A DNA stretch of 64,000 bases. Source: Chryseobacterium glaciei (lineage in GTDB: Bacteria; Bacteroidota; Bacteroidia; Flavobacteriales; Weeksellaceae). A model generated the notes under the pieces. That model was not told the DNA's origin and made no database searches. It saw only the letters and a program-made list of their open reading frames with translations. Below, in pieces: positions 35,916 through 44,002 of this stretch. Where the stretch lies: NCBI RefSeq assembly GCF_001648155.1, contig NZ_CP015199.1, positions 4,659,001 through 4,723,000 on the forward strand, written 5' to 3'. The position numbers and the translations under genes are program-made. How positions within the stretch are numbered: position 1 is the stretch's first letter; each line of letters starts with the position of its first letter.

Positions 35916-36247
35916 AAATTCATCCAAATTATAAGCAAATATACACCGATATTATTATCCGTAAATATCCTGAAAAATGGGATCACTGTGCCCCCATTTT
36001 AGCTAAGGTGGAACTTACAGTTTTAGATGTCATGAAAGTCAATACACTCATCTTTAGCAATACAAATAAAGAGATCACAGCATTCAATCAACGGCATAAA
36101 TCATACGATGAAAAAACCATTTTGTATATGTTGAGCTATCAGAAGAAAAATAAATTGAACAATACTCAATTGGCAAATCACTTTAAATTAAGTAGAAATT
36201 CTATCGCAAAGTGGAAAAAAATCTATAGAATTAGTAAATTGGTTTAA
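35912..36247 (+). CDS. HTH protein of the two-gene family (ORF B)
   Basis: 111 residues from M-K-I-H-P at 35912, which overlaps the previous stop codon. Starts HPNYKQIYTDIIIRKYPEKW, then a middle segment FNQRHKSYDEKTILYMLSYQ, and ends NNTQLANHFKLSRNSIAKWKKIY, an IS-orfA-like helix-turn-helix. No catalytic DDE or tyrosine/serine recombinase residues are seen, so if it is a mobile element, the catalytic part is absent. A pair of coupled DNA-binding regulators controlling nearby surface genes is the alternative. Confidence 0.65.
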   Translation: MKIHPNYKQIYTDIIIRKYPEKWDHCAPILAKVELTVLDVMKVNTLIFSNTNKEITAFNQRHKSYDEKTILYMLSYQKKNKLNNTQLANHFKLSRNSIAKWKKIYRISKLV

Positions 36248-36532
36248 CAATTAAATATCCTTTGTCATTCTTAAACTACAGAATCTGAGGAAGACAAAAA
36301 AAGAATAAGCTGCCGGGAGAAAAAAATATTCGAGCCAAAATTCCAGTAAATTAGACTATAGTAAGCTTCGATCCATAAAACCATGCATCATTTGCAAGTT
36401 CCCCATTTAAGAAAAGTAAATATTGAACCTTCTGGATAGTAATTCACTTTAAAAAATCTTGTAAAATTATACGGTCTGTTTTATTCTATCACTACAAAGC
36501 TTATGACCTGTATCACAACTTATCAAAAAATA

Positions 36533-36559
36533 CAGTCTGTTATACAGTATAACAGACTG
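36533..36559 (-). terminator. Terminator of the surface gene at 36585
   Basis: CAGTCTGTTATAC (36533-36545) and GTATAACAGACTG (36547-36559) are perfectly complementary with a single central base. On the minus strand T-rich sequence follows. Confidence 0.75.
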
Positions 36560-36584
36560 ATTTATTTATTAAAGCAAGTATTAA

Positions 36585-37655
36585 TTAATACCATCTTGTA
36601 AGAGCTATACGATAACCTCTCATTACATTTCCGTTATTGGTAACATTTATTGTTCCTGCAGATGGCATTGTTAGTGTGTAGTTTAAAGCCGTAGGATTTC
36701 CCCCATCAGCGCAACCAGCTACATCTGCCCAGGTAGTTGTAATGCTAAATCTACTGATCTGATTAAATGTAGGTGACTTGGCAGTATTACCACTCCCTGT
36801 ACTTCCCCCTAACCCATTGATCGAGTATAAGCTACTCGCAGAATAATTTATTACATAATATTCTGCAATTGCTACATCACCACAAGCATCACCAACCATC
36901 ACAACGGCTTTATAACCGCCACCATCTACTAAACCAGTAATTAATGGCGCCGTACCACCACTCACTACATTATTAGCAACAGATGAGATAACAGCACCAA
37001 AGGTTGCTGAAGGAGAAGCTTTTACCAATACACCATTGGAATCAGCATAAACAGGAGTTACGGCATTTGAACCCGCCACAATATCCATTGTTCTTACCCG
37101 CGTATGACCTGCAACATCCAATAATTCTGTCGGTGAAGAAGTCCCAATTCCTACATTTCCAGCAGAGGTGATCCTAAGACGTTCGAGATATCCTCCACCA
37201 AGAGAATTTCCCATAAAAAAGTCCTCAGCCGTGCTTGTACGTATACTTCCTATTCCCCAGTTGGCTCCTCCCGATGCCGGACCGCTATTGGTAAAACCTA
37301 GGAGTGAGAAATTCCCTGCAGCCAATGGTGAGGTATTTCTTAAAGCCATAATAGCAAGGTTATTATTACCTGCCGGAGCATCTATTAAAGCATACCTGTT
37401 TAGATTAGCTGTCGAGGCAACTACATGCAACTTATTGGAAGGAGTTGTAATACCTACTCCCATATCTCCAGTGTTTGTCACAACCATATCGTTAGCCTGC
37501 TGGATAACAGACGGTATCCCTGTAGCCGGATTATCCTTGGCTCCATCAACGTGAAATGTACCTTGCGGGTTTGAATTACTTATGCCAACCTGAGCGTTGA
37601 CAAATGATAGAAAGCCTGAAGCTATTAGCATCAGTGTCGAAACATTTTTTTTCAT
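36585..37655 (-). CDS. Exported surface protein with repeated stalk motifs
   Basis: 356 residues, signal peptide ending at VNAQ. Three stalk-like repeats: VGISNSNPQGTFHVDGA, MGVGITTPSNKLHVVAS and VGIGTSSPTELLDVAGHTRV. The last 150 residues form a separate domain with paired cysteines (GDACGDVA and ADVAGCADGG) and the ending GYRIALTRWY. It belongs to the same group of leader-bearing surface proteins but matches neither the HxH nor the C1q-like tips. Its own promoter lies upstream, near the hairpin at 37811. Confidence 0.75.
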   Translation of the reverse strand: MKKNVSTLMLIASGFLSFVNAQVGISNSNPQGTFHVDGAKDNPATGIPSVIQQANDMVVTNTGDMGVGITTPSNKLHVVASTANLNRYALIDAPAGNNNLAIMALRNTSPLAAGNFSLLGFTNSGPASGGANWGIGSIRTSTAEDFFMGNSLGGGYLERLRITSAGNVGIGTSSPTELLDVAGHTRVRTMDIVAGSNAVTPVYADSNGVLVKASPSATFGAVISSVANNVVSGGTAPLITGLVDGGGYKAVVMVGDACGDVAIAEYYVINYSASSLYSINGLGGSTGSGNTAKSPTFNQISRFSITTTWADVAGCADGGNPTALNYTLTMPSAGTINVTNNGNVMRGYRIALTRWY

Positions 37656-37810
37656 AAATCTTTGTTTTTTTTTCGAAATCGTTGTTTTTAGTAAAATATT
37701 TTTTGTTGTTGTTTTTTGAATATTAGTTTAATCGTCATAATCGCCTTCCCATCTAAAGTAATCTTTTGATTTTTCAACCCTTCAACTGTATCTGAAGCTG
37801 TGACTAAGTT

Positions 37811-37834
37811 CTCTTCTTCTGTTAAGAAGAAGAG
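37811..37834. other. Hairpin upstream of the surface gene at 36585
   Basis: CTCTTCTTC (37811-37819) pairs with GAAGAAGAG (37826-37834). Same stem sequence as the hairpin at 26733-26758 upstream of another surface gene. Confidence 0.4.
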
Positions 37835-38855
37835 CCATAGTCAAAAAGAAAGTCAAAATTTTGTGCCTTTAGAAGCGTCCTCAATTATTAGTATCGTAGG
37901 GAATCCGATAATAATAACTATTAACAAATGTATTGAGTTTACGTAACCTACTGAAATTTAACCTGTACGATTTTCTCTTACAAGATGTAGAACTATATCG
38001 ATACAGCATCAATTAGTGCATTGTATTTTTTTAACCACAAATCGAATATTGTCTCCTTTTGGTCGATGAATGTTATTTCGACGAAGCCAAAAAAAAGATT
38101 AGACCTTGTTATAAAATTTCCAAAATGGGCAAAGGATGAGAGTAATTGATGTTTTAAGTGGGCGCAAAGTCACGAGACTTTGCCTAGCGGGGAAAATTAT
38201 CGAAAAGTAAAAATAGTCGAAAATGAATTATTTGACTTAAACATGATTTTTTCGATTGCTAGATATTCCTGAGGCCTAGCTACTACCATAAAATTGGGAG
38301 AATGACCTTTTAATAAATTACAACACTCTGATCAGGCCATTATTGGAGAAGAAAAGGCATTATAGAATGGGATCAATAGCATCGTAATTGAATAAAATTA
38401 ACTGTGTACAAAGTCCAATTAAATTTCTAAAACAAGTTATTTTTTTAGAGTTTGAATACACATATCAAAAAATATTAGTAATACATTCATTTCCAATACA
38501 TTAATTGTATTATGTTCGAAATTCTGTTGAGTTGCCCTAAAAATAGGAAGCATTTACGCCAAAATGATAGATAACCTATTTAACATATTGAATTTAAATT
38601 AAATACGTAATTTTCAAGCAGAAAAAATGAGGTAATCGCAACATATACTACTGATAAACAATTACTTATAAATAAAATAACACCATATGGTAGTGTTTGG
38701 CTTCACATGGCGCTCTATTATGACAGGATCATTCTCGAACACTTTTATAACTGATTTGATGCAGTTGGTTTATTTAACTATTTTATTGTAATTAATATGG
38801 TAGTTAGAATTATTAATCAAGTAATTTTATAAAAAACTTAGATGTATAATGGATA
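37835..38855. other. Kilobase without a recognised gene
   Basis: No frame with protein-like composition and a start was found on either strand. A GC-richer stem-loop GCAAAGTC-acga-GACTTTGC stands out at 38164-38183 inside AT-rich sequence. The region may be the residue of a deleted element between two surface-gene clusters. Confidence 0.4.
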
Positions 38856-39584
38856 TTATAAATCTCCCAGATAGGTCCAGATAACTTCCTGCTCTCTAAT
38901 TCTGTGGGTAGCATCGCATACATTGAACCCTCCTAATCCCCAAAAAAAGGCAGAACTTGTTTGCCCGGACGTTAAATAGACCACCCCGGAAGTCGTTACT
39001 TTTCTATCCTGATATCCCGCGGCTCCTCTAAAATTATAACTAAATGTACCGGAAGGTGTACTCAAGAGTGGGATAAATTCCACTTGAAAATACTGAACGA
39101 TACGTGCTGTAAATTTATAGAATCCAGTACGGTCTGCTGTAATACTTCCGTTTGTGTTCAAGTTATCTATAGTATCAAGGTTAAAATTTGCACCTGACAA
39201 TCCTGTACAAATTGTATTCGTAGTTGTCTTCCTGCCTTTTGCAAATAGTACAGGCATATTGATCGTATTAGTCGCCAATTTATAATCCATTAATGCCTGC
39301 CATAATGTACCATCATATAAATAAATTAAATCCTTGTATACCATGCTGGTTCCGGTACCTGAGTCTGAAAGATTGTATACCAATAACCCCTTAACCGGAT
39401 TGGGGACCGTTGTAATATCTGTCGTAGATATCAAAGAAACCCTAGGCAGTATCAATGCCTTATCTAGTGAAGATAATTCCAAGATCGAAGAAGGTTGAGG
39501 AGTAGCTGTTCCTATTCCTATTTGACTTTTAATGGTAATTATTGTTATAAAACCTAGTACTAAACAAAATATCTTTTTTTTCAT
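38856..39584 (-). CDS. Exported surface protein, family C copy 3 (C1q-like)
   Basis: 242 residues, signal peptide, leader QIGIGTATPQPSSILELSSL, then ALILPRVSLISTTDITTVPN and the segment GLLVYNLSDSGTG. The C-terminal domain has TADRTGFYKFTARIVQYF, YLTSGQTSSAFFWGLGG and the ending IREQEVIWTYLGDL. The pattern T-G-x-Y-x-F and a later L-x-x-G-Q fits a C1q/TNF-like jelly roll, which would trimerise; that fold call is inference. Last of three tandem paralogues (15 bases from the previous). Confidence 0.75.
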   Translation of the reverse strand: MKKKIFCLVLGFITIITIKSQIGIGTATPQPSSILELSSLDKALILPRVSLISTTDITTVPNPVKGLLVYNLSDSGTGTSMVYKDLIYLYDGTLWQALMDYKLATNTINMPVLFAKGRKTTTNTICTGLSGANFNLDTIDNLNTNGSITADRTGFYKFTARIVQYFQVEFIPLLSTPSGTFSYNFRGAAGYQDRKVTTSGVVYLTSGQTSSAFFWGLGGFNVCDATHRIREQEVIWTYLGDL

Positions 39585-39599
39585 TGTAATCTATATTAT

Positions 39600-40334
39600 C
39601 TATTCTCCTATATATTGCCAAACGACTTGCTGTTCTCCTATACGGTCAGCTGCTACACATGTTCCTCCTAAATTCCATTGAAACGGTTCAGATGTTTGCC
39701 CTAGCTGTAAATACACTGATCCTGTAAACACCGTGGTCTGCCAAGCCCTTACCGTTGCTGTACCATCTCTAAATGCATAATTGAGCATTCCCGGGAGTAG
39801 AAAAGGACTGTAAGCTGATTGTAGCATAAGCTGTTTAAGACTTACACTCCAGATATAATACCCCGTCTTATGAGCTATAATAGCACCGGTAGCATTAATC
39901 GTAGCTTTAATATTCTTAAGACTTGTAAGCTGGAAATTGCCCATAACCGCATTTGTACAGGTAGTCGTAGTAGTAGTTTTATTGCCTACAGCTACCAATT
40001 CAGGATATAAACTTCCTGAGGCTATTTCACCTTCTTCAACCATTTCATCCCAACTGGTACCGTTAAATTTATACAAGCGCCCTTCATATACTGCATTTTC
40101 ACCTGTACCGGAGTTTTGTGATGCCAAAGCTAGCATACCCGTAGAAGGATTGGCAACCGTAATTATATCTGTTCTTGATATCAATGGTACTCTGGTAATT
40201 AGAAAACCTTTTTTCGTGGAAGACATTTCCATGATCGATGATTGTGCAGGAACTGCTGTGCCTATACCTATCTGGCTCATCAATCTCCCGCTAGAAAGAA
40301 AAAAACATAGCATTAAAAAATATACTTTTCTCAT
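39600..40334 (-). CDS. Exported surface protein, family C copy 2 (C1q-like)
   Basis: 244 residues, signal peptide ending near LMSQ, leader IGIGTAVPAQSSIMEMSSTK, then FLITRVPLISRTDIITVANP. The C-terminal domain has AHKTGYYIWSVSLKQLM, YLQLGQTSEPFQWNLGGT and the ending RIGEQQVVWQYIGE. Matches its neighbours in layout and in the spacing of cysteines (TTTTTCTNAVMGNFQL, GGTCVAAD). Cotranscribed with both neighbours. Confidence 0.75.
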   Translation of the reverse strand: MRKVYFLMLCFFLSSGRLMSQIGIGTAVPAQSSIMEMSSTKKGFLITRVPLISRTDIITVANPSTGMLALASQNSGTGENAVYEGRLYKFNGTSWDEMVEEGEIASGSLYPELVAVGNKTTTTTTCTNAVMGNFQLTSLKNIKATINATGAIIAHKTGYYIWSVSLKQLMLQSAYSPFLLPGMLNYAFRDGTATVRAWQTTVFTGSVYLQLGQTSEPFQWNLGGTCVAADRIGEQQVVWQYIGE

Positions 40335-40354
40335 TTTTTTATTATTAAATTAAG

Positions 40355-41107
40355 TTATAAAGGATTCCCTAAATATTCCCAAGTCACCTCTTGTCCCTGA
40401 ATCCGGCTATCAGTCGTACAAGTGTTATTTCCTAGAAACCATCGAAAACCTTGGGTAGACGCTCCTGATGCCAAATAGATGACTCCCAATACAGATGCGG
40501 GTTGAGCCGAAGGTCCCGACCCTCTATACAAATAAGAATAGGTCGCTAAGTTTTGAGCCTGTATATAGGGGCTTGCATTAAAAGGCTGACTGGGGCTAGG
40601 AGCCATTAATTGGATTATCCTAACCGAAAACATATAATAGCCGGCCTGCGGAGCTGTGAAAGCACCTGTTGCAGTTATTGAAGTACTGCTTCTAACATTT
40701 AGGTTAAATAATCCATTAGTTGTAGCAGCTGTACAAGGCTCTGTTGTTGTCTTTCTTCCTACCGCAACAATTTTAGGCAATTCATTTGCTATAAATTTTT
40801 CCCTGGTAGTAAATGCTTTCCAGTTTGTACCATCAAACTTATACAGGGTGTCTTTTTGTATTGCTGTAATACCCGTTCCTGCATTTTGGGTAGCATACAC
40901 AAGCAGCCCTTTTGCAGGATTGGAAACTGTTGTAATATCTGCTGTTGACGTTAAAGCTATCCTAGGTAACAGCAGCCCTTTTTTTGAAGAGTTTAAATCC
41001 AAAACTGCTGATGGATAGGGAGAAGCTGTACCTACTCCGACCTGACCATGCACCTTAATTCCTGCTATAAATACAACAGCATAAAAATGTAGTTTAATTT
41101 TTCTCAT
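40355..41107 (-). CDS. Exported surface protein, family C copy 1 (C1q-like)
   Basis: 250 residues, signal peptide to VHGQ, leader VGVGTASPYPSAVLDLNSSK, then LLLPRIALTSTADITTVSNP. The C-terminal domain has APQAGYYMFSVRIIQLM, YLASGASTQGFRWFLGN and ends IQGQEVTWEYLGNPL. It is the first gene of the family C operon; 20 bases to the next. The paired cysteines (TTTEPCTAAT, NNTCTTD) are kept in the family. Confidence 0.75.
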   Translation of the reverse strand: MRKIKLHFYAVVFIAGIKVHGQVGVGTASPYPSAVLDLNSSKKGLLLPRIALTSTADITTVSNPAKGLLVYATQNAGTGITAIQKDTLYKFDGTNWKAFTTREKFIANELPKIVAVGRKTTTEPCTAATTNGLFNLNVRSSTSITATGAFTAPQAGYYMFSVRIIQLMAPSPSQPFNASPYIQAQNLATYSYLYRGSGPSAQPASVLGVIYLASGASTQGFRWFLGNNTCTTDSRIQGQEVTWEYLGNPL

Positions 41108-41357
41108 AATTCATGGGTTCAACTAATGTTTTTTTAATTAACTATTTAATACTCTATCTGCTAAATTTGTACGAGTATTTCCTTTAATTAAAAAATACCA
41201 GATTAACCTCCCTAACAGAAGAAGCTCTTAATCATAAAAGGATAAAAATTTCGGTTAAAAAAAAGTATTATAAGCCTAATAGGCATTGAGAAAATTCGAA
41301 AATAATTATCGCATCAAAGATATTTGATTTACGTCGCATGCTGAACGATAACACGTG

Positions 41358-41411
41358 CGATTTGCTCTCCCATGCTGTAGAATTAATTCTACAGCATGGG
41401 AGAGCAAATCG
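41358..41411. repeat. Perfect 54-bp palindrome
   Basis: Two 27-base arms with no spacer: left arm from CGATTTGCTCTCCC to GTAGAATT, right arm its exact reverse complement. It is much longer and more perfect than a terminator needs and has no T tract. The nearest gene start is about 250 bases to the left. Meaning unknown. Confidence 0.85.
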
Positions 41412-41650
41412 TAATAAAATAATTTATTAGCCTCAGGAATAGTTAGAACTATGCACTTTAATGCATTTCATTTTCGGTTTCTAAAATGGGCATTGTTAAA
41501 TTATGATGTATTGAATATTGTTCTTTTGGAACTTTTGTAAAATTGCTTAAATTACTATAACCTTTCCTTTAACAGGTCTAAAGCAACAAATCTAATCGCA
41601 CGGATTATATTTTAGCCAACCTGAATCAAATACATTCTGCTCCTTATTTA

Positions 41651-41816
41651 GAGCCTGTTTAAATTTTATTCATTTTTTTTTCATATGTGTGATTATCAAC
41701 AATTTTCATACTTGACAAATTCTAATAAATCAAGTATAAAATCAGCCATAAAAACCAAATATACATTTTTAGAGAGTTTAAATATACTATACAGAAAACT
41801 AAATTTAAACAGGCTC
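41651..41816. mobile_element. Miniature inverted-repeat element (MITE), 166 bp
   Basis: Perfect 16-bp terminal inverted repeats, GAGCCTGTTTAAATTT (41651-41666) and its complement (41801-41816), flanked by the direct target repeat TTA (41648-41650 and 41817-41819). No coding capacity. The ends match the type seen beside the IS5-like remnant at 22410-22756, whose relatives duplicate 3-bp targets, so the element was probably moved by such a transposase. Confidence 0.85.
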
Positions 41817-41956
41817 TTAACAAAAAAATAATCAGTGTAAAATAAAGATTAATGAGATCTAGATTGAAAATGCTTCCAGAGTTCCTAACTTAAAAAATAA
41901 AAAAAGATCTTCCTTAGGGATTTACATTTGAGAAAACATCTAATTATCACCCAACT

Positions 41957-43163
41957 TTACCCCCTTTCCAGTAATACTTTTTTAAGGATAGATATATCTT
42001 CTCTAATTTTTTTATCTTGTATTTTGGCATAATGCTGGGTCATTCTAATATTGGTATGCCCAAGCATCTTACCGACAGTTTCTAACGGCATCCCCAATGT
42101 TAAGAGTAACTGTAGTTGCAAATGTATGTCTTGCGGTATGAAAAGTTATATCGAAATCAATTTCACATAATGCCCTAATTTCCTTTAGATACTCATTCAT
42201 TTTTTGATTGCTGAATACCGGTAAGACAGTAGTTTCATTTACACATTTTGGGTGATTTTCGTATTGGTTCAGAATTTCCTGAGCATCCTTCAGTATCGGA
42301 ATACTTGCTTCAACCTTGGTTTTGGTTCTCTTGATTTTTATCCATAATCCTCCGTCGATTCCCTTTGTTACTTTATGCTTTGTAAGATTCTTAACATCGA
42401 TATAAGCAAGACCAGTAAAACAGCAGAACACAAAAATATCACGAACAATTCTCAATCATTCCGAGATGAATTTCTCACTCTGAATTCTTTTTAATTCTAA
42501 ATCGGTTAAGAATCTGACATCTACAGTTTGTATTTTATATTTATAGTTTGCAAAAGGATTCCTTGTTCATCCAATCATTGTTAAGACAGATATTAATTAT
42601 CTTTTGGAAATTCTTGATGTATTTTACCGCAGAATTATTTGAACAGTCTCTTACGGTTCGCAAATAAAATTCATAGTCAGCAACAAATCCCGGATTAATA
42701 TGACGAACATCAATATCGCTGATATTAAATTTCCACTTCATAAATGCCTGAGTATGCCGTAAAGAAGTTTCATTTCTTTCCTAGGTTCCCCTTAGAAAAT
42801 TCTTTTCCTATAAGTTCCTTCATTTTTGAATTATGATCTTTAAACCCCCCAATTAGCGTAAATTTTCTTTCCTCAATTTCTAAATATCTATTACGAAGGT
42901 TTTCACAGGTTATTTCTTTGCCTTCATTGAACAAATTATTATAGCATTCGAATAATTTTGCCCTTACTCCCATTTAATTGTTTTACACTAGGAGTATTAC
43001 CTGTTATTTTTCCTGACTTTATACTCCATTGTGATGTTTTAATGATCTGCCCTGTCGATATTTCTGTTCTTTTACCAGAAATAGTAATCCGTAAATAAAT
43101 GGTAGAAATTGTAGAATTGTTTTTGACTTTTTTTGCATAAAAAAGCACACTGTAAGTTTCCAT
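41957..43163 (-). pseudogene. Tyrosine recombinase (integrase), frameshifted
   Basis: Reads in four pieces on the minus strand: N-terminal arm-binding domain (METYSVLFYAKKVKNNS, 42939-43163), core-binding segments (42770-42973 and 42541-42741), catalytic domain (FVFCCFTGLAYIDVKNL, ITFHTARHTFATTVTLN, 42069-42455) and, in another frame, MPLETVGKMLGHTNIRMTQH and YAKIQDKK, which holds the active-site tyrosine and ends at 41957. The catalytic HxxR and HTN...Y are present but separated by frameshifts, so the enzyme is dead. It resembles integrases of Bacteroidota mobile elements and lies next to the tRNA-like fragment at 43396. Confidence 0.85.
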
Positions 43164-43344
43164 AACTTTAGATTTTAAAGATTAATAAATGTATTTGTGA
43201 ATCTTAAAACCTACAAGATGTTCGATGGATGAATAGGAGGTTTAGCTGTTATTCAGTGAGTAGGAAATTATACTTTCAAGTACTCACCGAATTACTCACT
43301 TTTTAATTTGATTTTGTTTGATATATTTTGATAACTCAAAATAA

Positions 43345-43381
43345 CAAAAAAGCCTTTAAACACTATGATTTAAAGACTTTT
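43345..43381. terminator. Hairpin beside the tRNA-like fragment
   Basis: AAAAAGCCTTTAAA pairs with TTTAAAGACTTTT across a short loop (one mismatch). It is closely similar to 4299-4332. Confidence 0.65.
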
Positions 43382-43395
43382 GATTTTATTTGTTT

Positions 43396-43421
43396 CTTCA
43401 ACTTGCGGAGAGAGAGGGATT
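43396..43421 (-). repeat. Fragment resembling a tRNA-Ser 3' end (possible att site)
   Basis: Minus strand reads AATCCCTCTCTCTCCGCAAG, the usual last bases of a serine tRNA plus two flanking bases. The body of the tRNA is absent. The fragment lies about 230 bases from the integrase start, as att sites normally do, and repeats the arrangement at 4344-4370 (hairpin, short spacer, same fragment). Confidence 0.5.
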
Positions 43422-43711
43422 TTGTAACTTCTTCTCCTCCTTTTATTGATAAGCGTTTCGCTGTAGCATCTTGTGAAAGGCCTTAAATAGGGCATTTGCA
43501 AAAAGCGGTAAAATCCATTATAAAAATTTTACGTAGTAAAAGTAGAAATTTTCGTTGGAATTTGCAAGTAAAGATTGCTAAATTTTGAACACGTTTTTTT
43601 GATTTGATAATTGGAATTTAATATTCTTTTTACTCTTGGGATATTTTTCAGATGAAATATTTCTAAAAGAAAAAACTGAAAAAAAAGAAAGCCTTCTTAT
43701 AAAAGAGCGTA

Positions 43712-43807
43712 AAATTCTGTCAAGGTTTTTTGGAAAAAGTTTTTGCTTATATTTTGTACGCAAAAACTTTTTCTGAAAATCCGTAGGGCTTGACCTTGAC
43801 AGAATTT
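43712..43807. repeat. Long nested inverted repeat
   Basis: Outer arms AAATTCTGTCAAGG (43712-43725) and CCTTGACAGAATTT (43794-43807) match perfectly. Inside them GAAAAAGTTTTTGC (43733-43746) and GCAAAAACTTTTTC (43760-43773) also match perfectly. The transcript would fold into one long interrupted hairpin. It lies about 200 bases beyond the end of the defence operon, in an 840-base gap without genes. Confidence 0.75.
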
Positions 43808-44002
43808 AGGAGATGGACTAGGTAGCGAAGTATCTTTGGTTTCTTTTTTATATTTTTTTGTAACTATTTATTTGAATTCTATAAAAAAAGGTTCAAAACT
43901 TATTCATTAGGCTTACTTTCAAGAATTTTTACACTGCCATTACAATATAAATGGTTAGGTACATTACTCTTAGAAACCAATATAAAAGTTTTCTTAAATT
44001 GA

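Noticed and set aside
22808..41107. Prophage or contractile injection system
   Set aside because: Tail-like proteins carry signal peptides, and no terminase, portal, capsid, sheath, baseplate or lysis genes occur.
43578..43763. Minus-strand 61-residue gene
   Set aside because: Low-complexity Lys/Phe-rich frame inside the inverted-repeat region.
43712..43807. Retron msr-msd RNA
   Set aside because: No reverse transcriptase gene is found near it or anywhere in the window.
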